40,227 bases of DNA, taken from positions 1-40,227 of the forward strand of contig DATCLS010000057.1 in the NCBI GenBank assembly GCA_036563805.1, given 5' to 3'. Each line of letters starts with the position of its first letter. The first letter of the stretch is position 1. This stretch comes from DATCLS01 sp036563805 (GTDB taxonomy: Bacteria; Actinomycetota; Acidimicrobiia; Acidimicrobiales; VFJN01). Under the pieces are notes generated by a model. That model had not been told where the DNA came from. It did not search any database and saw nothing but the letters and a program-made list of their open reading frames with translations. The translations under genes were made by a program, and so were the position numbers. Of this stretch, positions 23,228-30,488 are shown one piece after another.

Positions 23228-23269
23228 GGCGGCCGGTCGCGCGGGAAGGTGGCGCCCGACCGCGCCGCC
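23228..23269 (+). terminator. Hairpin after the PPOX gene
   Basis: Directly after the stop codon, GGCGGC (23228-23233) and GGTCG (23235-23239) can pair with CGACC (23257-23261) and GCCGCC (23264-23269), with a small asymmetric internal loop. Confidence 0.55.
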
Positions 23270-23393
23270 GGCATCCCGGCTTGCGAGGGTGGTCGGCGGC
23301 CGCCGGCGACGTCCCCGTGCGACCGGCCCAGCTCGGCCGCGTCCAGGGGCGACGCGGCGGCCGCCCGCTCCCGGCATCCCTTTCCCTCTGCTG

Positions 23394-23412
23394 TTAGGCG
23401 AGCCTAATTTAC
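23394..23412 (+). promoter_or_regulatory. DtxR/IdeR-like metal-regulator box
   Basis: TTAGGCGAGCCTAATTTAC agrees with the DtxR/IdeR consensus TWAGGTTAGSCTAACCTWA at 14 of 19 positions by my count and contains the perfect inverted repeat TTAGGC-GA-GCCTAA. It is about 50 bp upstream of the likely -10 of the first substrate-binding-protein gene, in a 263-bp gene-free region. The remainder of that region holds only the PPOX terminator and the promoter. Confidence 0.5.
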
Positions 23413-23434
23413 GACGTCAGCGCGCGGCAACTAC

Positions 23435-23464
23435 GTGACGGCGGCCCTTACCCGTGGTTAGTTT
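23435..23464 (+). promoter_or_regulatory. Promoter of transporter unit 1
   Basis: A -35-like GTGACG (23435-23440) is 18 bp from a -10-like TAGTTT (23459-23464). TTACCC lies exactly 11 nt before the first T of the -10. Unit 2 has the same TTACCC at the same distance from its own -10. Transcription would begin near 23470, leaving a leader of about 20 nt with GGGGGG before ATG 23491. Confidence 0.5.
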
Positions 23465-23490
23465 GTATGCGTCAGCCAACGGGGGGATGG

Positions 23491-25059
23491 ATGACGAGGG
23501 ATCTCCGAGCCGCACACCGACGCGCCCGCCGCCGCACCCTCCGGGGCTACACCCCGCTGGTCGTCGGCCTCGGGCTGGTCGCCGCCATGGTCGTCGTGGT
23601 CCCCAGCCGGGTGCCCGACGAGATCGCCAACGCCGGCGACATCGCCGCCGCCGAGGTGCCCACCGGCCAGACCGCCTCGGGGTGGGGGGAGGGGGTGGCC
23701 CCGTGCCCCGACCGCGAGCGACAGGTCGACACCGACGGCTACGCGCCGCCCTGCTTCAGGTGGGACGGCGGCGACAACGGCGGCGCCACCAGCCGGGGCG
23801 TGACTGAGGACGAGATCACGGTCAGCTACCGCCTGACCCAGGATCCCAACGCCCTCGCGCTCATCGCCCAGCTGGCCGGCATGCCGATCGACGAGACCAA
23901 CGAGGACCTCCTCCGCACCGCCGAGGGCCTCATCGACTACTTCAACCAGAACTTCCAGTTCTACGGGCGCCGCCTCGTGCTCGAGGGCTACGAGGGCCGG
24001 GGCTCCCTGGTCGAGGAGCTCTACGGCGCCGGCCAGGAGGCCGCCACCAACGACGCGCTCCGGGTCGTCGACGAGATCGGTGCGTTCGCCGACGTCACCG
24101 CGCTCACCCAGCCCTACGCCGACGCGCTGGCCCGCAACCAGGTCCTGTCGTTCGGGGTGCCGTACATGTCGCAGGAGTGGTTCAACGACCGGCGACCGTA
24201 CGCCTGGAGCAGCACGCCGGATTGCACGAACGTCTCGCAGATGGCGAGCCAGTTCGCCAACCAGCACCTGATGGGCCGCCCGGCGCGGTGGGCGGGCGGC
24301 GACCTGGCGGGCCGGCCCCGCAAGCTGGCCATCATCGCCCCCAACAACCTCGAGTACCAGCAGTGCGTGGACGCGGGCCTCGAGGTGCTGGAGGAGGCGG
24401 GCAACCGCATCGCCCTGCGGCGCGACTACGTGCTCGACCTGGGCCAGACCGACGCCCAGGCCCCGGCCCTGGTGGCGGCGCTGAAGGCCAACGAGATCAC
24501 GTCGGTGTCGTTCGCCGGCGACCCGCTCATGCTCATGGCGCTGACCCGCGAGGCCGAGGCTCAGGACTACCACCCCGAGTGGCTGGTCATCGGCGTCGGG
24601 TTCGTCGACACCGACCTGGCCGGGCAGATGATCAGCGCCGGCGCCCCGAACCAGTGGCGGCGGGCGTTCGGCGGCAGCCCGCTGGCCGCCCAGGCCTCGC
24701 CGGGGACGAGCCCGGCCTACCGGGCCTACCGGTCGGTCCGCGACGACGAGCCGTCGCTGCTCGTAGACATCGTCTACCACCAGCTGCTGCCGCTCGCCCT
24801 CGGAGTCCAGATGGCCGGACCCGAGCTGACGCCGGAGACGTTCGAGACCGGCCTGTTCGCCTACCCGGGCGGGACCGGCATGGCCGGCACCTGGGACTGG
24901 CGCCCGGGCAACTACACCCCGGTCGTCGACATCCGCGAGATCTGGTGGGACCCCGACCGCCCATCACCGTTCAACGGCGCGCCGGGGACCTACGTCGACA
25001 ACGGCGAGCGCTACCGCCTCGACGAGATCCCCGAGGGCGAACCGGAGGTCTTCCAATGA
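23491..25059 (+). CDS. Membrane-anchored ABC transporter substrate-binding protein (branched-chain amino acid/amide type), copy 1
   Basis: 522 aa from ATG 23491, which follows GGGGGG; an in-frame ATG at 23467 lies too close to the -10 to be used. The basic N-terminus (RRARRR) and one hydrophobic helix (about residues 19-38, PLVVGLGLVAAMVVVV) look like an uncleaved anchor. There is no lipobox cysteine and no clear signal-peptidase site. The rest is a type I periplasmic-binding fold of the LivJ/amide class: DEITVSYRLTQD, a first lobe ending PYADALARNQV, IIAPNNLEYQQC for the second lobe, then YRAYRSVRDDEPS. A conserved Cys pair frames RERQV...APPC. The stop overlaps the next start (ATGA), so the two are coupled. 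The ligand is unknown. Confidence 0.9.
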   Translation: MTRDLRAAHRRARRRTLRGYTPLVVGLGLVAAMVVVVPSRVPDEIANAGDIAAAEVPTGQTASGWGEGVAPCPDRERQVDTDGYAPPCFRWDGGDNGGATSRGVTEDEITVSYRLTQDPNALALIAQLAGMPIDETNEDLLRTAEGLIDYFNQNFQFYGRRLVLEGYEGRGSLVEELYGAGQEAATNDALRVVDEIGAFADVTALTQPYADALARNQVLSFGVPYMSQEWFNDRRPYAWSSTPDCTNVSQMASQFANQHLMGRPARWAGGDLAGRPRKLAIIAPNNLEYQQCVDAGLEVLEEAGNRIALRRDYVLDLGQTDAQAPALVAALKANEITSVSFAGDPLMLMALTREAEAQDYHPEWLVIGVGFVDTDLAGQMISAGAPNQWRRAFGGSPLAAQASPGTSPAYRAYRSVRDDEPSLLVDIVYHQLLPLALGVQMAGPELTPETFETGLFAYPGGTGMAGTWDWRPGNYTPVVDIREIWWDPDRPSPFNGAPGTYVDNGERYRLDEIPEGEPEVFQ

Positions 25060-28000
25060 ACGCCGCCGCGCTGCGCACCGCCCTCGTCACCGCCGTCGGC
25101 GCCCTCGCCGTCGTGGCCGCCAGCCACCTGTTCCCCGGAACGGTCCCACTCGGCGTGGTGGCGTTGGGCGCCGTGGTCGGCACCGGCACCGGGCTCGGCG
25201 CCGTCGGCCTCGTCCTCACCTTCCGCACTAGCCGGGTCATCAACTTCGGCTTCGGGGCCATGGGGCTCATCGGGGCGGGGGCGGCCGCCGCGGCCACCAG
25301 CCGCCACGGCGTCCCCTGGCCCGCCGCCCTGGTCGTGGGCGTCGCCGTCGGTGGCGCGGTGGGGGCCGGGTTCGAGCTGGCGGTCGTGCGCCGCCTGGCC
25401 CGCGCCCCCCGGCTGGTGCTGACGGTGGCCACGATCGGCCTGGCCCAGGCGCTGCCGGGGCTGACGCCCTATCTGCTCGAGTGGCTGGAGATCCCCGAGA
25501 TCCTCAACCGGATCGACACGCCGTGGGACCACATCGAGGTGGCGGTCCACCCCGTCACGTTCAACGGCAACGACCTGGCCATGCTGGCCATCGTCCCGGT
25601 CGTGCTCGGCGCGCTGAGCTGGTTCCTGCTCCGCACCGACGCCGGCATCGCCGTGCGGGGCATGGCCGACAACCTCGACCGGGCCCGCCTGCTCGGCATC
25701 CCGGTCGGGCGCCTGTCGCTGATCGTGTGGGCGCTGGCCGGCGCCATCGCCGCGCTGTCGGTGTCGCTGCGCGTGCCCAACGACGGCATCGCCTTCGACC
25801 CCACCGGCGGGCCCACCGCGCTGCTGCCGCCGCTAGCGGCGGCGGTCGTGACCGGCCTGACGTCGCCCACCCGGGCGTTCGTCGCCGGCGTCGCCCTCGG
25901 GGTCGTCGACCAGGTCGTGCGGTGGAACGTCGACCGCCAGGCCACCACCACGCTGGTCCTGCTGGGCGTGATCGTGGTCGGCCTGCTGGCCCAGCGCATG
26001 ATCGCCACCGCCGCCGGCCGGCGCGGGACCGGGATCCGCGGTGACGGCGCCGAGAGCGGCTGGGCGGCGACGGCGGGCCGGCGACTGCCCCGCCCGCTGG
26101 CGCGCCTGCCCGAGGTGCGCGCCGCCCGGGCGGCGCTGGTCGTGCTCGCGGTCGCCGCGGCGCTGGCCGTCCCGGTCGTCGGGACCAGCTCGCAGGTCAA
26201 CTACGCCACGGTCACGCTGGTCTACGCCATGGTCGCCGTGTCGCTGGTGGTGCTCACCGGCTGGGGCGGGGTGGTCAGCCTCGGCCAGATCGCGGTCGTG
26301 GGGGTCGGCGGCGTGACGGCGGCCAACCTCATCGCCGACCGCAACCTCGACCTGTTCGTCACCCTGGCCGCCTCGGCCCTGGCCGGCGGTCTCGTCGCTC
26401 TGCTGATCGGGCTGCCCGCCCTGCGGGTGTCCGGCCAGCTCCTGGCCGTGACCACGCTGGCCTTTGCGGTGGCGATGCAGCTCTACGTGCTCAACCCGGC
26501 CAACAACGAGTCGCTGCTGCCCGCCGCCTACCCCCGGCCCGAGCTGTGGGGGGCGGTGGAGCTGGCCGACGAGCGCTGGCTCTACCTGCTGGCGTTGGCC
26601 GCCCTGGTGGCGTCCCTGGCCGTCGTGCGCAACCTGCGCCGGGCCCGCACCGGCCGGGTCATCGCCGCCGGCCGCGACAACGAGCGGGCGGCGGCCGCCG
26701 CCGGCGTCAACACGGTCGAGGCCCGGCTCGGCGCCTTCCTGTTCGCCGGCGTCATCGCCGGGCTGGCGGGCGCCATCCACGCCATCGCCCTGCGGGGCGT
26801 GGGCTTCAACACCTACCCGGCGGTCGACTCCCTGCTCGTGTTCTCGATGGCGGTGATCGGCGGGGTGGCGTCGCTGGGCGGGGCGCTGGCCGGCGTCGCG
26901 CTCGTCCAGGGCGTCGGCTACGCCTCGCCCCGCCTCCAGCTGCTCGTCGCCGGTGCCGGGCTGCTGGTCGTGCTGCTGGTGCTGCCCGGCGGCCTGGCCC
27001 AGGCGGGGGAAGCGGTGCGCGACCGCCTGGCCCGATGGGGCGCCCGCCGCCGGGGCCTGCCGCTCGTCGACGTGCTCGACGTGGTGGACGAGGGCGAGCC
27101 GGCCGGCGCGGTCACCGCCGGGGCCGGGTCGCCGGGCCCCGGCGGGGAGGGGGCCGGGCCGGCCAACGGCCACGACGCCGGCGGGTCCGCCCGCCGGGAT
27201 GGCCACGGGCCGCTGCTCGCCTGCTCGGGCCTCGAGGCGTCGTACGGCTCGCTGCAGGTGCTGTTCGGGGTCGACGCCGAGGTGGCGCCCGGCGAGATGC
27301 TGGCGCTGCTCGGGACGAACGGCGCCGGCAAGTCGACCGTGCTCCGCACGGTCGCCGGCCTCCTGCCCGCTCGGCGCGGCCGGGTCACGTTCGCCGGCGA
27401 GGACATCACCGGCCTGCCCGCCGAGGCGATCGCCCGCCGGGGCCTCTCGCTCGTCCCCGGCGGCGCCGGCGTCTTCGCCGGGCTGACCGTGGAGGCCAAC
27501 CTGCGGCTGGCGTGCTGGATGCTCCGCCGCGATCCGGCCGCCGCCGCCCGGGCCCGCGACGAGGTGCTCGACCTGTTCCCCGTCCTGCGGGCCCGGTCCG
27601 ACGTGCTGGCCGGCAACCTGTCGGGCGGCGAGCAGCAGCAGCTGTCGCTGGCCATGGCGTTCGTGACCCGGCCCAAGCTGCTGTGCATCGACGAGCTGTC
27701 GCTGGGCCTGGCCCCGACGATCGTGGCCCAGCTCGTCGACAAGGTGCGCGCGATGCACGCCCGGGGCACGACGATCGTGGTCGTCGAGCAGTCGGTCGAC
27801 GTGGCGCTGCTGCTGTGCGAGCGGGCCGTGTTCCTCGAGAAGGGGCAGGTGCGGTTCCGGGGGCGGACCGCCGGCCTGCTCGATCGCCCCGACATCCTGC
27901 GGGCGGTGTTCATCGGGGGCGACCGGCAGCGGCCGGAGTCGGCGGCCCTGAACCTCCCGGCCGCGCCGGTGCAGCCCGGCGCGACCCCGGCCCCCGCCGC

Positions 28001-28856
28001 GTCGTCCGCCGTGCCCGCCGCCGTCCCCGGCCGGGCGGGCGGGGCCCCCGGGCGGGCCGGTGGCCGGGTCCGGGGCCTGCGCCTCGAGTGCCGGGGGCTG
28101 GTCAAGCGGTTCGGCGGGATCCGGGCGGTCGACGGCGTCGAGCTCACGATCGAGCCCGGCGCCGTCGTCGGCCTCATCGGCCACAACGGCGCCGGCAAGA
28201 CCACGCTGTTCGACCTGCTGACCGGGTTCCTGCCGGCCGACGGTGGCCGGGTCCTGCTGGGCGGCGCCGACATCACCCGGCTCCCACCGCACCGCCGGGC
28301 GCTGCGCGCCCTGGGCCGGTCGTTCCAGGAGGCCCGCCTGTTCCCCTCGTTGACCGTGACCGACGCCCTGCGGGTCGGGCTCGAGCGTCACCTGGCCAGC
28401 CGCGAGCCGGTGGCGGCCGCCCTGCGGCTCCCGGCGTCGGTCGACTCGGAGCGGGACGCCACCCGCCGCGTCGACGAGCTGATCGAGCTGCTGGGCCTCG
28501 ACGCCTACCGCGACCGGCTCACCGGCGAGCTGTCGACCGGCACCCGGCGGATCGTCGAGCTCGGGTGCCTGCTGGCCCAGGACCCGGCCGTCGTGCTGCT
28601 CGACGAGCCCTCGGCCGGCGTCGCCCAGCGGGAGGCCGAGGCGCTGGCCCCGCTGCTGCGCCGGGTCCAGGCCGAGACCGGCTGTTCGATGGTCGTCATC
28701 GAGCACGACATCGCCCTACTGGCGTCGATCTGCGACGAGCTGGTGGCGCTGGAGCAGGGGGCGGTCATCGCCCGGGGCCGCCCCGACGACGTGCTCGCCG
28801 ACGCCCGGGTGGTCACCTCGTACCTCGGCGCCAACCCTGAGGCGGTGCGGACGTGA
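25056..28856 (+). CDS. Single-chain Liv-type ABC transporter: LivH-LivM-LivF-LivG fusion, copy 1
   Basis: 1266 aa from ATG 25056, overlapping the preceding stop by 4 bp. Domains: LivH-like permease (about 1-330, with RVINFGFGAMGLIG and the GMADNLDRARLLGIP loop), LivM-like permease (about 350-645, LTGWGGVVSLGQ, GRDNERAAAAAGVN), LivF-like ATPase (about 719-955; Walker A GTNGAGKST at 753, signature LSGGEQQ at 855, CIDELSLGL, switch Gln in VEQSV) and LivG-like ATPase (about 1008-1266; GHNGAGKTT at 1042, LDEPSAG, VIEHD). Ala/Gly/Pro linkers join the parts. The LivG half has LSTGT instead of LSGGQ. All four core subunits of a branched-chain-type importer are thus on one polypeptide. It should take up the ligand of the adjoining binding protein. 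Confidence 0.93.
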   Translation: MNAAALRTALVTAVGALAVVAASHLFPGTVPLGVVALGAVVGTGTGLGAVGLVLTFRTSRVINFGFGAMGLIGAGAAAAATSRHGVPWPAALVVGVAVGGAVGAGFELAVVRRLARAPRLVLTVATIGLAQALPGLTPYLLEWLEIPEILNRIDTPWDHIEVAVHPVTFNGNDLAMLAIVPVVLGALSWFLLRTDAGIAVRGMADNLDRARLLGIPVGRLSLIVWALAGAIAALSVSLRVPNDGIAFDPTGGPTALLPPLAAAVVTGLTSPTRAFVAGVALGVVDQVVRWNVDRQATTTLVLLGVIVVGLLAQRMIATAAGRRGTGIRGDGAESGWAATAGRRLPRPLARLPEVRAARAALVVLAVAAALAVPVVGTSSQVNYATVTLVYAMVAVSLVVLTGWGGVVSLGQIAVVGVGGVTAANLIADRNLDLFVTLAASALAGGLVALLIGLPALRVSGQLLAVTTLAFAVAMQLYVLNPANNESLLPAAYPRPELWGAVELADERWLYLLALAALVASLAVVRNLRRARTGRVIAAGRDNERAAAAAGVNTVEARLGAFLFAGVIAGLAGAIHAIALRGVGFNTYPAVDSLLVFSMAVIGGVASLGGALAGVALVQGVGYASPRLQLLVAGAGLLVVLLVLPGGLAQAGEAVRDRLARWGARRRGLPLVDVLDVVDEGEPAGAVTAGAGSPGPGGEGAGPANGHDAGGSARRDGHGPLLACSGLEASYGSLQVLFGVDAEVAPGEMLALLGTNGAGKSTVLRTVAGLLPARRGRVTFAGEDITGLPAEAIARRGLSLVPGGAGVFAGLTVEANLRLACWMLRRDPAAAARARDEVLDLFPVLRARSDVLAGNLSGGEQQQLSLAMAFVTRPKLLCIDELSLGLAPTIVAQLVDKVRAMHARGTTIVVVEQSVDVALLLCERAVFLEKGQVRFRGRTAGLLDRPDILRAVFIGGDRQRPESAALNLPAAPVQPGATPAPAASSAVPAAVPGRAGGAPGRAGGRVRGLRLECRGLVKRFGGIRAVDGVELTIEPGAVVGLIGHNGAGKTTLFDLLTGFLPADGGRVLLGGADITRLPPHRRALRALGRSFQEARLFPSLTVTDALRVGLERHLASREPVAAALRLPASVDSERDATRRVDELIELLGLDAYRDRLTGELSTGTRRIVELGCLLAQDPAVVLLDEPSAGVAQREAEALAPLLRRVQAETGCSMVVIEHDIALLASICDELVALEQGAVIARGRPDDVLADARVVTSYLGANPEAVRT
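27624..27750 (+). repeat. 127-bp block identical to 32993-33119 (copy 1)
   Basis: The segment from the ABC signature to beyond Walker B of the LivF-like domain is identical to the corresponding part of transporter copy 2, including every silent position. After one mismatch the identity continues for 18 bases. The surrounding sequence is clearly diverged. Confidence 0.9.
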
Positions 28857-28867
28857 GAGTCGCCGAC

Positions 28868-28899
28868 GTGAGGCACTCCTAGTTACCCAGAGGTAAATT
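28868..28899 (+). promoter_or_regulatory. Promoter of transporter unit 2
   Basis: -35-like GTGAGG (28868-28873) and -10-like TAAATT (28894-28899). TTACC-CAGA-GGTAA (28883-28896) is a perfect inverted repeat overlapping the -10. TTACCC is 11 nt before the first T of the -10, as in unit 1. The leader is about 23 nt with GGAGGGGG. The gap after unit 1 is only 72 bp and has no terminator, so read-through is also likely. Confidence 0.55.
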
Positions 28900-28928
28900 A
28901 GCAGCGCGGGTCCCGATCGGAGGGGGAT

Positions 28929-30488
28929 ATGAGGGCCAGCCGACGCAAGCTCCCGGGGGCGGAGGGGAAGCCGCTCGCCGGCTACGCGCCGCTCGCCGTC
29001 GTCGTGGGCTTGTTCGTGGCGGCCACCGCCGTGCTGCCGACCACCGTTCCCGACGACCTGGGGGCCGGCGATATCACTGAGGTCGAGCAGGGGCGTACGG
29101 CCTCGGGCTGGGGCGACACGGTGACGCCGTGCGCCGACCGCGAGCGCCAGGTCGAGGGCGACGCCTACTCGCCGCCCTGCTTCGAGTTCTCGGGCGACAA
29201 CGGCGGCGCCACCGCCCGGGGCGTGACCGAGGACGAGATCACCGTGAGCTTCCGGGTCACGCCCGAGCCCAACATCATCGCCACGTTCGCCGCCGTCGCC
29301 GGGATCGACTACGCCGAGACCAACCAGGACCTCGCCGACACGACCGAGGGCCTCGTCGACTACTTCAACCAGCACTTCCAGATGTACGGCCGGCGCCTGC
29401 GCCTCGTGCAGGTCGACGGCACCGGGTCGCTGGTCGACGAGATCTTCGGGGCCGGCCAGGCCGAGGCCAACAACGACGCCCTGCGGGCCGCCACCGAGGT
29501 CGAGGCGTTCGCCGACGTGAGCGCCCTCTCCCAGCCCTACGCCGACGCCCTCGCCCGCCAGCACGTGATCTCGGTGGGGGCGCCGTACATGTCGCGCGAG
29601 TGGTTCGTCGAGCGGCGGCCGTACGCCTGGAGCCTGCTCACCGACTGCTCGGTCATCGCCGAGACCGGCACCGAGTACGCGCTCAACCGCCTCCTCGGCC
29701 GGCCCGCCACCTGGGCCGGCGGCGACCTGCAGGGCCAGGAGCGGCGGGTCGGGCTGATCGCCCCCGACAACCCCGAGTACCAGCAGTGCGTCGCCGCCGC
29801 CCGGCGGGTCGTCGAGGACGCCGGCGAGGAGATCGACCTCATCCTCGACTACAACCTCGAGCTCGCCAGCCTCCAGAGCCAGGCCTCCACGCTGCTGGCC
29901 CGGCTCAAGCGCGAGGGCATCACGACGGTCCAGTGCACGTGCGACCCGCTGATGATCCTCTACCTGACCCGGGGGGCCGAGACCCAGAACTACGAGCCCG
30001 AGTGGAACGTGCTGGGCGCCGGGTTCAGCGACGTCGACCTGGTGGCGCAGGCCTACAACCTGCCGCTCAGCGGCGACCAGTGGTCGCGGGCGTTCGGGCT
30101 CAGCTACGCCGCCGACCAGCTGCCCCGGCGGGAGAGCCCCGCCTACCAGGCGTACCGCAGCGTGCGCGACGACGAGCCGTCCAAGCTCGTCGACCTGCTC
30201 TACTACCAGCTCTACGCCCTGGTCATCGGCATCCAGATGGCCGGGCCCGAGCTGACGCCCGAGAACTTCGAGACCGGCATGTTCGCCTACCCCGAGGCGA
30301 CCGGACCGGCCGGCACGTGGGACTGGCGGCCCGAGCACTACACGCCGCAGGTCGACGCCCGTGAGGTCTGGTTCGACCCCGACAGACCGTCGCCGTTCAA
30401 CGACGAGCCCGGCAGCTACCTCGGCAGTGAGCGCCGCTACCGGCAGGGCGAGTGGCCGGAGGGCGACCCCGAGGTGTTCACCCGATGA
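28929..30488 (+). CDS. Membrane-anchored ABC transporter substrate-binding protein (branched-chain amino acid/amide type), copy 2
   Basis: 519 aa from ATG 28929 with GGAGGGGG just upstream. Same plan as copy 1: a basic N-terminus, one hydrophobic anchor (about residues 19-36, APLAVVVGLFVAATAVL) with no lipobox, the Cys-containing RERQV...SPPC segment, then the type I binding fold (DEITVSFRVTPE, PYADALARQHV, LIAPDNPEYQQC, YQAYRSVRDDEPS). The C-terminal segment GTWDWRPEHYTP and WFDPDRPSPFN is also shared. Residues predicted to line the cleft differ (for example VQCTCDPLMI versus VSFAGDPLML), so the two copies may bind different ligands. The ATGA overlap with the fused transporter gene is kept. 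Confidence 0.9.
   Translation: MRASRRKLPGAEGKPLAGYAPLAVVVGLFVAATAVLPTTVPDDLGAGDITEVEQGRTASGWGDTVTPCADRERQVEGDAYSPPCFEFSGDNGGATARGVTEDEITVSFRVTPEPNIIATFAAVAGIDYAETNQDLADTTEGLVDYFNQHFQMYGRRLRLVQVDGTGSLVDEIFGAGQAEANNDALRAATEVEAFADVSALSQPYADALARQHVISVGAPYMSREWFVERRPYAWSLLTDCSVIAETGTEYALNRLLGRPATWAGGDLQGQERRVGLIAPDNPEYQQCVAAARRVVEDAGEEIDLILDYNLELASLQSQASTLLARLKREGITTVQCTCDPLMILYLTRGAETQNYEPEWNVLGAGFSDVDLVAQAYNLPLSGDQWSRAFGLSYAADQLPRRESPAYQAYRSVRDDEPSKLVDLLYYQLYALVIGIQMAGPELTPENFETGMFAYPEATGPAGTWDWRPEHYTPQVDAREVWFDPDRPSPFNDEPGSYLGSERRYRQGEWPEGDPEVFTR

Noticed and set aside
24177..25055. Apparent 290-residue N-terminal extension of transporter copy 1
   Set aside because: It is out of frame over the binding-protein gene and Arg/Gly/Pro-rich. 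The ATG at 25056 in the ATGA overlap begins the real permease, matching copy 2.
25833..28706. Long minus-strand open frame opposite transporter copy 1
   Set aside because: Same antisense artefact, covering recognised permease and ATPase domains on the plus strand.
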